This document shows, piece after piece, positions 15,909 to 25,156 of a DNA stretch of 64,000 nt. Both the position numbers and the translations under genes were made by a program. Each line of letters begins with the position of its first letter. Position 1 is the stretch's first letter. This DNA is from Denitrobacterium detoxificans (lineage in GTDB: Bacteria > Actinomycetota > Coriobacteriia > Coriobacteriales > Eggerthellaceae): positions 594,366 through 658,365 of the forward strand of contig NZ_SUUH01000001.1 in NCBI RefSeq assembly GCF_015062615.1, written 5' to 3'. Under the pieces are notes generated by a model. It was not told the DNA's origin, ran no database searches, and saw nothing but the letters and a program-made list of their open reading frames with translations.

Positions 15909-17147
15909 CTATTCCCCATCTTCCTCTTCGTAGAACGTATCGCGCTGGCTGGTGCGCTCTTCGGGGGAAGGCGCGCCCGGCGCAGAGGGCTGCTCTTCAT
16001 CGGAAGGCAGCTCGGGGAACAGGGCTTCCTTGTTTTCGTACTGCACGACGCCCGTGCCTTCCACGATTTCACCCACGCGGAAGACGCGCTCGCCGGCGGC
16101 TTCCAGCGACGCCTTCACGGCGTCGGCCTGGTCGGCCTCGACGATGAGCACCATGCCCAGACCCATGTTGAACGTCTTGAGTGCTTCGGTCTCGTCGAGC
16201 TTCGCGGCACGGCACACGAACGGGATGATAGGCTCCATATCCCACGTGCCCACCTTCACCAGGGCGTCGACGTTGCCGGGAAGAGCACGATTCAGGTTCT
16301 CGGTGATGCCGCCACCCGTGATGTGGGCCAGCGCATGCACGGCGCCGGGATTTGCCTCCACGGCAGCGCGAACCTGCTTCACGTAAATGCGCGTGGGAGC
16401 CAGCATGGCATCCTGCACGCTCTTGCCGCCCAGGCTGGGGCGCGACAGACGCACCTCGTAGTGCGTGCGGCCTTCGATGCAGACCTTGCGGGCCAGCGAA
16501 TAGCCGTTGGAGTGCAGACCGCTGGAGGCCAGGCCCAGCAGCACATCGCCCACCTTTACGTGCTCGGGGTCGAGCATCTTCGGACGATCGACCACGCCTA
16601 CGCAGAAGCCGGAAAGGTCGTATTCGTCGGGATCCATAACGCCCGGATGCTCGGCCATCTCGCCACCAATAAGGGCGCATCCGGCCTGCTTGCAGCCTTC
16701 GGCAATGCCGCTAACCACTTCGGCCACGGCTTCGCTCTTCAGCTTGCCAATGGCGATGTAGTCCAGGAAGAACAGGGGTTCCGCACCCGTGGCAAGAATA
16801 TCGTTCACGCACATGGCCACCAGGTCGATACCCACCGTATCATGCTTTTCGGCCAGCTTAGCCACCTGGAGCTTAGTGCCTACGCCGTCGGTGCCGGAAA
16901 CCAGCAGGGGATCTTCCATGTCCTTCGCCGCAGCAATGGAGAACAGGCCGCCGAAGCCACCAATGTCGCCCACGACTTCAGGGCGATAGGTGCCATGCAC
17001 GGCTTCCTTGATGGCGTCGACCGCACGAGCGCCCTCGGCCGTATCGACGCCCGCCTGAGCGTACGTGACCGTGTCTTCGGCAACCCAGCTGGGCATTGCG
17101 GGGGCATCATCGGCGTGGGCGGCGCTCACGGTGATTCGTTCCGTCAT
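15909..17147 (-). CDS. purM: Phosphoribosylformylglycinamidine cyclo-ligase
   Basis: 412 residues. ATP-dependent closure of FGAM to AIR. TYAQAGVDTAEGARAVDAIK near the N-terminus and GFGGLFSI, LVSGTDGVGTKLQVA and ALIGGEMAEHPG follow the normal PurM order. It is longer than usual (about 345): there is a 25-residue N-terminal lead and a hydrophilic Glu/Ser/Pro-rich tail of about 35 residues after the fold, ending in YEEEDGE. Placed between purF (12-bp gap) and purN. Confidence 0.95.
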   Translation of the reverse strand: MTERITVSAAHADDAPAMPSWVAEDTVTYAQAGVDTAEGARAVDAIKEAVHGTYRPEVVGDIGGFGGLFSIAAAKDMEDPLLVSGTDGVGTKLQVAKLAEKHDTVGIDLVAMCVNDILATGAEPLFFLDYIAIGKLKSEAVAEVVSGIAEGCKQAGCALIGGEMAEHPGVMDPDEYDLSGFCVGVVDRPKMLDPEHVKVGDVLLGLASSGLHSNGYSLARKVCIEGRTHYEVRLSRPSLGGKSVQDAMLAPTRIYVKQVRAAVEANPGAVHALAHITGGGITENLNRALPGNVDALVKVGTWDMEPIIPFVCRAAKLDETEALKTFNMGLGMVLIVEADQADAVKASLEAAGERVFRVGEIVEGTGVVQYENKEALFPELPSDEEQPSAPGAPSPEERTSQRDTFYEEEDGE

Positions 17148-17159
17148 ACGTGTAAGCTC

Positions 17160-18620
17160 CTAACTGATAGAACTGAACTTGCGGCGATTTTTCTCGAAAA
17201 AGCCCTTCTCCTGAAGGGGCGCGGGGATGTCGGTGACGTAGTCGCCCGAGAAGCAGGCATCGCAGAACCCAGGGTGGTTCGCATGAATGGCGCTATGCAG
17301 GCCCTGAAGCGAAATAAACGCCAGGGAGTCGCATCCGATGAACTCGCACATCTGCTCGTTCGTCATATTTGCGGCGATGAGCTGGTCTTGCGTGTCGGTA
17401 TCGATGCCATAGAAGCAAGGCCACATGACCTCGGGAGATACAATGCGCAAATGAACCTCGGCGGCCCCGGCTTCCTTGAGCATGGCCACAAGCTTCTTGC
17501 TGGTGTTACCACGTACGATGCTATCGTCGATGACGATAAGGCGCTTGCCGGCAATGACGCTGGGCAGCGGATTGAGCTTGATGCGAATGGCATTCTGACG
17601 CATAGCCTGGGTAGGCTGAATGAACGACCTGCCCACGTAGCGGTTCTTCACGATGCCGTCGGCGTAAGGGATGCCGCTTTCCGCAGCATAGCCGCTGGCG
17701 GCGGGAAGGCCCGAGTCGGGAACGCCCATGACCAAATCGGCCTCGACGGGAGCTTCCTGAGCCAAGATGCGACCCATGTCGCGACGCGACTGGTATACGC
17801 CCTGACCATCGAGAACGCTGTCGGGGCGCGCGAAGTATACGTATTCGAAGATGCACGAGGCGCGCTTGCCCGCAGGAACGCCCTGCTCGCTATGCATGCC
17901 ATCGGCGGAGAAGCGAACGATTTCGCCCGGCTCGACGTCGCGCACGTATTCGGCGCCCACGATGTCGAGGCCGCACGTTTCGCTGGCGACCACCCAACCG
18001 CCATTGGCAAGCTTGCCAATGCACAGCGGGCGAATGCCGTTCGGATCGCGGAAGGCATACAGCGACACGGGCGTTGCCACCACCATGGCGTATGCGCCTT
18101 CCAGAATCTGCATCATGGAGCGAATGCCGTCGCGCAGATGGTGCGTGCGCTTCGTTTCCTGGCCGATGACCTTTGCCGCAACCTCGCTGTCGGTGTTGGA
18201 GCGAAGGTCGATGCCATCGCCCACCAGACGAGCGCGCACGGCGCCCGTGTTCACGAGCGTGCCATTGTGGGCCAGCGCGATGAGCACGTCGTCAATGGCG
18301 GAAATATGGGGCTGGGAGCATTCCCAACCACCGCCACCCGCCGTGGCATAACGACAATGCCCCACGGCCACGTTTCCACGCAACGCCGACAGGGCATTTT
18401 CATTGAATACCTGAGTGACTAGGCCAAGATCTTTGTACACCATGACCGTTTCGCCATCGCCCACCGCGATGCCAGCGCTTTCCTGGCCGCGATGCTGCAG
18501 GGCCTGCAGGCCAAAGCAGGTAAGACGCGCTACGTCTTCACCGGGGGCAAACACACCGAAAACCGCGCAGGCCTCCTCAAGCCTGTCCGGACGCTCGCCC
18601 GGCATGACGCTTATACTCAT
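17160..18620 (-). CDS. purF: Amidophosphoribosyltransferase
   Basis: 486 residues. First step of purine synthesis: PRPP plus glutamine gives phosphoribosylamine. After a 17-residue propeptide the sequence EEACAVFGVFAPGE exposes the N-terminal catalytic Cys18 of the class II glutaminase. The PRPP-binding loop is VIDDSIVRGNTSKKL, and a 4Fe-4S type Cys set is plausible from the C-terminal CFYGIDTD and HPGFCDACFSGDY segments. The ATG overlaps the stop of the sortase gene by ATGA, so the two are coupled. Confidence 0.97.
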   Translation of the reverse strand: MSISVMPGERPDRLEEACAVFGVFAPGEDVARLTCFGLQALQHRGQESAGIAVGDGETVMVYKDLGLVTQVFNENALSALRGNVAVGHCRYATAGGGGWECSQPHISAIDDVLIALAHNGTLVNTGAVRARLVGDGIDLRSNTDSEVAAKVIGQETKRTHHLRDGIRSMMQILEGAYAMVVATPVSLYAFRDPNGIRPLCIGKLANGGWVVASETCGLDIVGAEYVRDVEPGEIVRFSADGMHSEQGVPAGKRASCIFEYVYFARPDSVLDGQGVYQSRRDMGRILAQEAPVEADLVMGVPDSGLPAASGYAAESGIPYADGIVKNRYVGRSFIQPTQAMRQNAIRIKLNPLPSVIAGKRLIVIDDSIVRGNTSKKLVAMLKEAGAAEVHLRIVSPEVMWPCFYGIDTDTQDQLIAANMTNEQMCEFIGCDSLAFISLQGLHSAIHANHPGFCDACFSGDYVTDIPAPLQEKGFFEKNRRKFSSIS

Positions 18621-19489
18621 GCACCCTCCTTCGCAGCGTTCTGTATGGCCGCTGCGTCTTGATTGGTTTCACTACCGCTATTATCCGCATTTGGAACGGC
18701 AGTTTCGACTACTTGCGAAAACAATACAGCACGACCATTGGTTTCCTGGTAGTCACACGTGGAAAACGAGAATAGTTTCGTAACGCTGGTAGCACTGGGG
18801 AAGCCACCCGTGGGCTCCACCACGCTTCGCTCTATCTTGTCCTGCACGTACTGGGCGCATCCATCGGCCGTGGTGAAGTCGGTTTCCACGATGGCGTCCC
18901 ACCCGTCGGTGAGCACGAGCGAGAAGGCGCTGCACTTGTAGTTCCTGGTGGGCGTGAGCACGTAAATGGTGCGGTGCGCATCGAAGAAGTCCTGGTCGAT
19001 GTAGCTATCGGAAAGCACGGCGAACATCGAGCCATCGCGCATGTGATGCCCATAGAGCACGTTGTTCTGGCTGGACATATCGTTCTTGTCGGCTACATCC
19101 AGGAAGATCGTGCCGCCACGCGCGGCAAAGCCCTCGCCCTCGCCAAAGTCCTTGTGCAGGTATTCCTCGTTGTCGCTACCCTGCACCACGGGATAGTTCA
19201 CTTCGGTGTCGGGAATGTAGACCCACGCCACGACATCGGGATTCACCGAACGCAGGTAATCCCAATCGACGGTGAGCTTCGAAAGCTCCGAGACGTCCTG
19301 GCTTTCGGCCTTGAACGCATTCGACGCAATGTCGTCGTAGGTCTTGCTAGCCGACCAGTAGCCCCACATGATGTAGGCAAGCGCACCAGCCGCCACCACG
19401 AACACGACGAGCGCAATCCAGAACACAACGCGCCAGATAGCGCGCTTGCGCTTCTTGCTCTGATTGTCCTCGTTTACCTGCTCACTCAC
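18617..19489 (-). CDS. Class B sortase
   Basis: About 290 residues. Membrane-anchored transpeptidase that links surface proteins to the cell wall. One N-terminal membrane segment (VVFWIALVVFVVAAGALAYIMW) follows a Lys/Arg-rich start. The catalytic His is in NNVLYGHHMRDGSMF and the catalytic Cys in FSFSTCDYQ, a class B pattern, and a late Arg is in ETNGRAVLF. GTG 19489 is preferred over an upstream ATG-like start at 19507 because GGGAGG lies 6 bases before it. No substrate gene is adjacent; it sits in a polyphosphate and purine gene run and overlaps purF by 4 bp. Confidence 0.9.
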   Translation of the reverse strand: MSEQVNEDNQSKKRKRAIWRVVFWIALVVFVVAAGALAYIMWGYWSASKTYDDIASNAFKAESQDVSELSKLTVDWDYLRSVNPDVVAWVYIPDTEVNYPVVQGSDNEEYLHKDFGEGEGFAARGGTIFLDVADKNDMSSQNNVLYGHHMRDGSMFAVLSDSYIDQDFFDAHRTIYVLTPTRNYKCSAFSLVLTDGWDAIVETDFTTADGCAQYVQDKIERSVVEPTGGFPSATSVTKLFSFSTCDYQETNGRAVLFSQVVETAVPNADNSGSETNQDAAAIQNAAKEGA

Positions 19490-19510
19490 TTCGAACCTCC
19501 CGACCACGGC

Positions 19511-21196
19511 CTAGTGCAGACGCGCTTCAAGCGCATCGTTGATGATGCGCAACGCCTTCACGCGGGCATACCGCTTGTCATTACTCTCCAGAATGATCCA
19601 CGGGGCGAATTCGGTAGACGTAAGCCTGAACATGTCTTCCACGGCCTCGCGATACTGGGGATACTTGTCGCGATTGCGCCAATCTTCCTCGGTGATCTTC
19701 CATTGTTTGTTCGGATCGTCGGCACGGGCCTGGAAGCGCCTCATCTGCTCTTCGCGGTCGATTTCGACCCAGAACTTAAGCAAGATAGCTCCCCATTTGG
19801 TGAGGTCAAGCTCGAATTCGTTGATTTCATCGTACGCGCGCGCCCATTCCGCAGGCGAAGCGAACCCTTCCACGCGCTCCACAAGTACGCGGCCATACCA
19901 GCTGCGGTCGTAAATGCCCACATGACCCGCTTTGGGCAGACGCGTCCAGTAGCGCCACAAGAACGGATGCATGAGCTCGGGCTTGGTGGGCGCCGGGCTG
20001 GGGAAAATCGTGTACGCGCGGGCGTCGAGCGCCTGCGCTACGCGCTTGATGGAACCACCCTTGCCAGCGGCATCTTGCCCCTCATACATGAGGATAAGCG
20101 GCACGCGCTTCTGGTACATTTCCAGCTCGAGGTTGTACAGGCGCTTCTGCTCCTGCTTCAGCTGAGTGCGATACTGTTCGGGCTCCAAGCGCAGATGATA
20201 GTCAACGCCCTTCAGGGTGGGATGATCGCTCACGATGGCGAAGCGCGACGAAGCGGGCGCCAACGCCGATTGGGCCTGGGCCTGCGCCTCGTTAGCAGCG
20301 CGAACCTCCGCCTGCTGCTCGGGGGTACGCTTGCGTTCGTCGACCTGGGCCTGGGCATTGCCGCCCGCCGAGTTCGCCGCGGCCTTCGCGGCAGCAGCGG
20401 CTGCTTCGGGATCGGGCGCGGAATGGACCGCCTCATCGAGCGCGTTCACCAGCGTGCGCACGATGCCCAGGTTCGCACGTCGCTTGTCCTCCCCGTTCAG
20501 CACCACCCAAGGTGCGAAATCGTAATTGGTGAGCGGAAGCATCCTATCGAAGAACTGATAGACGTCGTCGTAGTGCTTCGTGGCTTCGAGCTCGCTGTCG
20601 TCCACGCGCCAGGCCGTCGCCTTGTTCGAGGCAAGCGCGCGCAGGCGGCGACGCTGGGTCTTCTTGCTAATATGCAGGAAAAACTTCACCACGATGTAGC
20701 CGTCGTTGACCAGCTGGCGCTCGAACGCCTTGGTGGTTTCGGCATAGCGCATCAGCTGTTCGTCGCTGATCGCCTTCCCCAGATTGCGCATGGACCCGTG
20801 CGCATGACCCGACAGATGCTCCATCCCCTTGGCATACCAACCACGGTCGTAAAACGTCATGTTGCCACGCGGCCCCAGCTCCCTCCAGAACTCCTGCATC
20901 AGGGGAAAGAAGCCCGTGGAATCGTAACCCTTCTTGCGGAAGCGCTTGGCCTCCTTCGGGTCGAAGCTTTCGGTAACGCACACGTTCGTGGCGCGCGCGT
21001 CGAGATAGTACAGCAAATCGGAAATGCGACCGCCCTTGCCCGCGCCATTCCAACCCTCGAACAGCACGACCAGGCCAATTCCCTTGTTGTGAGCCTCTTG
21101 CTGTAGCACGACAAGCCTCTTGATCAGTTCGTCGTGAACGGGCTTGTACTCTTCTTTCGTAATGGGTGCAACGTTGAAGTCGATCTTTTCCAGCAT
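19511..21196 (-). CDS. Two-domain polyphosphate kinase 2 family protein (polyphosphate:AMP phosphotransferase type)
   Basis: About 561 residues made of two PPK2 domains. The first Walker A is FEGWNGAGKGG near residue 45, the second YEGQDAAGKGG near residue 369; each is followed by a DRGWY or DRSWYGR motif. An Ala/Gln-rich low-complexity linker joins them. Fused two-domain PPK2 proteins of this kind act as polyphosphate:AMP phosphotransferases that make ADP. ATG 21196 is chosen because GGAGGG lies 9 bases upstream. It follows ppk1 by 85 bp, so synthesis and use of polyphosphate are probably expressed together. Confidence 0.9.
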   Translation of the reverse strand: MLEKIDFNVAPITKEEYKPVHDELIKRLVVLQQEAHNKGIGLVVLFEGWNGAGKGGRISDLLYYLDARATNVCVTESFDPKEAKRFRKKGYDSTGFFPLMQEFWRELGPRGNMTFYDRGWYAKGMEHLSGHAHGSMRNLGKAISDEQLMRYAETTKAFERQLVNDGYIVVKFFLHISKKTQRRRLRALASNKATAWRVDDSELEATKHYDDVYQFFDRMLPLTNYDFAPWVVLNGEDKRRANLGIVRTLVNALDEAVHSAPDPEAAAAAAKAAANSAGGNAQAQVDERKRTPEQQAEVRAANEAQAQAQSALAPASSRFAIVSDHPTLKGVDYHLRLEPEQYRTQLKQEQKRLYNLELEMYQKRVPLILMYEGQDAAGKGGSIKRVAQALDARAYTIFPSPAPTKPELMHPFLWRYWTRLPKAGHVGIYDRSWYGRVLVERVEGFASPAEWARAYDEINEFELDLTKWGAILLKFWVEIDREEQMRRFQARADDPNKQWKITEEDWRNRDKYPQYREAVEDMFRLTSTEFAPWIILESNDKRYARVKALRIINDALEARLH

Positions 21197-21281
21197 GACT
21201 GCACTCCCTCCGCGCATATGTAAGCGCGTTTCAAACTAACGAGGCGCCACAGTTAGCGGCGCCCCACCCTTGCTACTCGAG

Positions 21282-23852
21282 CTACTCCGACGCTTCCGTG
21301 TCGGGTTCCTTATCGTCGGGACTCTTCTGACCCGCATCGTTAGCAGCCTGCGCCGCTGGCATGGCGGCGGCAATGGCCGCAGCGACCGCAGGCACCATGG
21401 TTGCCGCGTCGACGCCCTCGATGGCCGAAACCGCCTGAACGGCAGCCTTCACGTACGGTTCGAGCGACGCATCGTTTTCGCTGACGACCTCGTGGTTGAG
21501 CGCCTCGCGATAGATTTCCTCGAGATTGCTGGCCTGACGTGCGCGAACCTGCGCACGGCGCGATTCCTGCGCTTGCATGCTGAGCTTCTCGAACGCCGTC
21601 TTGCCCGAAAGCTCTTCCTCGTGAGCGGCCTTCGATTCCGCAGCAGCAGCCTGAATAAGCGCCTCATGGGCGTTATACGGCGTATCGCCTTCGCCCAGGA
21701 AGGCACGCAACGGCGTGTACGTGCCGTCGGCGCGCAGCTCACGCAGTTTCATATTGTCGTGCATGCAGGCGTCGATAAAGGCGAACACACGTCGGCGGCA
21801 TTCCTCGTCCTCCACGGGCCAGGCGATTTCCACGCGCTTGTCCATGTTGCGCGTCATGAGGTCGGCGCTGGAAAGGTAAATGCGCATGTTCTCACGCGGG
21901 CCGAACCCGTAGATGCGGCTATGCTCGAGCAGACGACCCACGATGGAAACCACACGCACGTTGTCGGTGAGGTTGGGCACCTGCGGGACCAGGCAGCTAA
22001 TGCCACGCACCAGCAGCGTAACGGGCACGCCTGCCTGGCTGGCTTCGGCGATCTTTTCGATTACCTGCTTATCGGTGATGGAATTCGTCTTGAAGAACAA
22101 ACCGCATTTCTGCCCCGCACGCGCGAGTTCGATCTGCTCGTCGATTCCATCGATGATGTTCTGCTTGATCTGCAACGGGGCAACCCAGAGCGTCTCGTAG
22201 TTACGCGACGCGTTTTCCAGGCCCATGTTGCGGAAGAATTCCACGGCATCACGGCCGATGCGCGGGTCTACCGTAATGTAGCTGAAGTCGGTATAAAGCT
22301 TAGCCGTCTTCTCGTTGTAGTTGCCCGTGCCCAGCTGGGTGATGTGCTGCAGGCCGTCGGCCGTCTGACGCGTGATGCAGCAAATCTTGCTATGCACCTT
22401 GTAGTCGTGGAAGCCGTAGATGACGTTGCAGCCCGCTTCCTCGAAACGCTGCGACCATTCGATGTTGTTGCTCTCGTCGAAACGGGCACGCAGCTCGAAC
22501 AGTGCCGTAACCTCCTTGCCCACTTCCGCAGCGGAAATGAGCGCCTCCGCCAAGTGCGACTGGCTTGCCAAACGATACAGCGTGATCTTGATGGACACTA
22601 CGTCGGGGTCGGCAGCGGCTTCGCGCAGCAGCTGCACGAAGGGATCCATGCTCTCGTACGGATACGAGAGCAGCACGTCGCGTTCCTGCACCTGTTCGAT
22701 GATGCGACGCGAGCGCTTGAACTGCCCCGGCCAGCACGGCGTGAAGGGAACGCTGGTAAGCTGGGACCTCGTTACGTCATCGACCATACCCGGCAGACCG
22801 AACACAAACCCCATGTTCAACGGGACGCTGGTAACGAAGCACTGATGCGGCTTCAGGCCAAGACGAGACATGAGGAACTCGCCCACCGTGGAAGACAGCT
22901 TGCGCTTGCTTTCCAGGCGCACCGGGGCCAAGCGACCACGGCGCTTCAGAATCTTCTTCATGTGCTCGCGATAGTCTTCTTCGCGTTCGTCGGCGCCTTC
23001 GGTGGCATCGAGGTCGGCATTGCGCGTTACGCAGATAATGTTGGTGTGCTTCACCGTGTACATGGAGAACACATCGGCCACGTTTGCCTCGATGGCATCT
23101 TCCAGCAGCACGTAGTTCACGCCCTCGCCCGGCACCTTGATGAGGCGCGGGGACTTCGCGGGAAGCGGTATGATGCCCAGCGTAACGCCTTCGGCACCCT
23201 GGTTCTTCACCTTCTTACGCTGCTCTTTCAGAGCGCGACGCTCTTCTTTCGTCATGTCGGACTTCTTCTTCGTGGAAGATTCCACCAGGCGCACGACGAT
23301 GTAGAGCGCGCCGTTCTCCAAATGCGGGAACGGATGACGCGCGTTGATGATCTGCGGGCTTAGGAAGGGCGAGACGTTCGTCTTCAGCCAATCGGTAACG
23401 TAGGCACGCTGGTCGTCGTCGAGCTGGGCGTACGAGAGATGACGCACGCCAGCTTCGGCCAGCTGGCTTTGGACCTCGTTGTAGATGCGCTCTTGCTGCG
23501 GATACAGCTCGTGACAACGCGCATAGATGGCGTCGAGCTGCTCGCTAGGCGTCATGTTCGATTTGGTGTCGATGATTTCCTTTTTCAGGAGCGACAGATC
23601 GGTAAGGCTGCCAACGCGCACCATGAAGAACTCTTGCAAGTTGCTCCAGAAGATGGAAACGAACTGCAGGCGTTCGAGCAACGGCACCGTTTCGTCGGCG
23701 CCCTGGTCGAGAACGCGCTCATTGAACGTGAGCCATGACAATTCGCGATTCTGCATGTACGGGCAGCGTGCCGCCATGCGTGCCTGAGCTTCCGGACTCA
23801 CGAGCCCGGATACGTCGATCCCCCCAGGAAGATGTGCTTTCTTTTCCATCAT
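21282..23852 (-). CDS. ppk1: Polyphosphate kinase 1
   Basis: 856 residues. Reversibly moves the ATP gamma-phosphate onto polyphosphate. The N-domain begins at NRELSWLTFNERVLDQG; the phosphorylated His lies in VHSKICCITR near residue 486, and the second PLD-like histidine region is around GPRENMRIYLSSADLMTRN. After the normal end (CMHDNMKLRELRADG) there is an additional C-terminal stretch of about 140 residues, rich in Ala, Glu and Gln, which is not part of the standard enzyme. GGGAGG precedes the ATG. First gene of the ppk1-PPK2-sortase-purF-purM-purN run. Confidence 0.95.
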   Translation of the reverse strand: MMEKKAHLPGGIDVSGLVSPEAQARMAARCPYMQNRELSWLTFNERVLDQGADETVPLLERLQFVSIFWSNLQEFFMVRVGSLTDLSLLKKEIIDTKSNMTPSEQLDAIYARCHELYPQQERIYNEVQSQLAEAGVRHLSYAQLDDDQRAYVTDWLKTNVSPFLSPQIINARHPFPHLENGALYIVVRLVESSTKKKSDMTKEERRALKEQRKKVKNQGAEGVTLGIIPLPAKSPRLIKVPGEGVNYVLLEDAIEANVADVFSMYTVKHTNIICVTRNADLDATEGADEREEDYREHMKKILKRRGRLAPVRLESKRKLSSTVGEFLMSRLGLKPHQCFVTSVPLNMGFVFGLPGMVDDVTRSQLTSVPFTPCWPGQFKRSRRIIEQVQERDVLLSYPYESMDPFVQLLREAAADPDVVSIKITLYRLASQSHLAEALISAAEVGKEVTALFELRARFDESNNIEWSQRFEEAGCNVIYGFHDYKVHSKICCITRQTADGLQHITQLGTGNYNEKTAKLYTDFSYITVDPRIGRDAVEFFRNMGLENASRNYETLWVAPLQIKQNIIDGIDEQIELARAGQKCGLFFKTNSITDKQVIEKIAEASQAGVPVTLLVRGISCLVPQVPNLTDNVRVVSIVGRLLEHSRIYGFGPRENMRIYLSSADLMTRNMDKRVEIAWPVEDEECRRRVFAFIDACMHDNMKLRELRADGTYTPLRAFLGEGDTPYNAHEALIQAAAAESKAAHEEELSGKTAFEKLSMQAQESRRAQVRARQASNLEEIYREALNHEVVSENDASLEPYVKAAVQAVSAIEGVDAATMVPAVAAAIAAAMPAAQAANDAGQKSPDDKEPDTEASE

Positions 23853-24013
23853 CGGCGGTCCTCCCTCTTATTGAAGTCGGCGGGTGAGGTGTCGCTTGGC
23901 TTGCCCCATTCTCGCCAAAACGCTATAGCACTCGTTATGTTTCAATTCTACCGCTCTTTGCCCAGCTATTTGGCGGGGTTTTCCAAGTTTGGGCACATAA
24001 AGGGAGCAAGAAA

Positions 24014-24045
24014 GCGAAAAGCCCCGCCGTGGGGACGGCAGGGCT
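24014..24045 (-). terminator. Rho-independent terminator of lysC-asd
   Basis: On the minus strand GCCCTGCCGT-CCCC-ACGGCGGGGC is followed by TTTTCGCTTT, 25 bp after the asd stop codon. Confidence 0.85.
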
Positions 24046-24069
24046 AGAGCAAATCTACGAAAAACGCGC

Positions 24070-25110
24070 CTAGGGCAGGAGCAGCTGGGCGATCTGAACG
24101 GCGTTGAGCGCAGCACCCTTGCGAATCTGATCCATGACGAGCCAGAAATTCAGACCGTTTTCCACGGAGGCGTCTTCGCGCACACGACCCACATACACCG
24201 GATCGGTGCCGGCAAGCTTGCCAGGCATGGGGTACACGTCCTGCGCGGGGTCGTCCATGACCTCGATCATGGGAGCGGCCTTCCAGGCATCATAGGCAGC
24301 CTGCACCGAAACGGGAGCCTCGAACTCGACGTTCAGCGATTCGCCGTGGCAGCGAATGACGGGCACGCGCACGCACGTAGCGCTTACGCCCACTTCCGGG
24401 GCATGCATGATCTTCTTCGTTTCCACGACCATCTTCCACTCTTCCTTGGTGGAACCATCTTCGAGCATGACGTCGATGCGCGGAATGCAATTGAACGCCA
24501 AGGGATGGGCAAATGCCTCGGCCTTCATGGGCTCGTTGGCTAGGTACTGGCGCGTCTGCTCCTGCACCTCGAGCATGGCGGGCATGCCCGCGCCGCTGGC
24601 AGCCTGGTAGGTGGAAACCACCACGCGCTTGATGGGAGCGATTCCGGCGAGGGGCTTCAGGGCAACAACCATCTCGATGGTGGAGCAATTCGGGTTCGCG
24701 ATGACGCCATTGTGCCAGGCCACGTCTTCAGGATTGACCTCGGGAACCACCAGGGGCACGTCTTCGTCCATGCGGAAAGCGCTGGAGTTATCGATCATAA
24801 CGGCACCGGCAGCAACCACGGCTTCGCGCAGCTGCTTCGACACGCTGGCACCCGCGGAGAACAGCGCGATGTCGACGCCCTGGAAGCTTTCCGGGGTCAT
24901 TTCCTGCACGACCAGGTTTCCCGGCTTCTGCAGGCCGCAACCCTCGAAGGGAACTTCCTTGCCCGCGGAACGGGCGCTTGCCAAGGCACGCACCTCGGAA
25001 GCGGGGAAATTGACATCATGAAGGACTTTCAGGAATTCCTGCCCCACTGCGCCGGTTGCGCCGCAAACGGCAACTACGGGATTAGCCGGCATCTCTTTGG
25101 TCCACGCCAT
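24070..25110 (-). CDS. asd: Aspartate-semialdehyde dehydrogenase
   Basis: About 346 residues. NADPH-dependent reduction of aspartyl phosphate on the way to Lys, Thr, Met and diaminopimelate. NADP-binding VAVCGATGAVGQEFLKVL, the catalytic Cys in NPNCSTIEM and the active-site RVPVIRCHGE region are present. Of several in-frame ATGs, 25110 gives the best spacing (9 bases) from AAGGAG. It lies 46 bp after lysC in the same direction, forming a two-gene operon. Confidence 0.96.
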   Translation of the reverse strand: MAWTKEMPANPVVAVCGATGAVGQEFLKVLHDVNFPASEVRALASARSAGKEVPFEGCGLQKPGNLVVQEMTPESFQGVDIALFSAGASVSKQLREAVVAAGAVMIDNSSAFRMDEDVPLVVPEVNPEDVAWHNGVIANPNCSTIEMVVALKPLAGIAPIKRVVVSTYQAASGAGMPAMLEVQEQTRQYLANEPMKAEAFAHPLAFNCIPRIDVMLEDGSTKEEWKMVVETKKIMHAPEVGVSATCVRVPVIRCHGESLNVEFEAPVSVQAAYDAWKAAPMIEVMDDPAQDVYPMPGKLAGTDPVYVGRVREDASVENGLNFWLVMDQIRKGAALNAVQIAQLLLP

Positions 25111-25156
25111 GTACATTCGCTCCTTCGTAACCTATCGTGCAATTCTGAAAAGGGAC

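Noticed and set aside
16323..18422. Plus-strand open frame of about 700 codons opposite purM and purF
   Set aside because: Antisense shadow of two clear purine genes.
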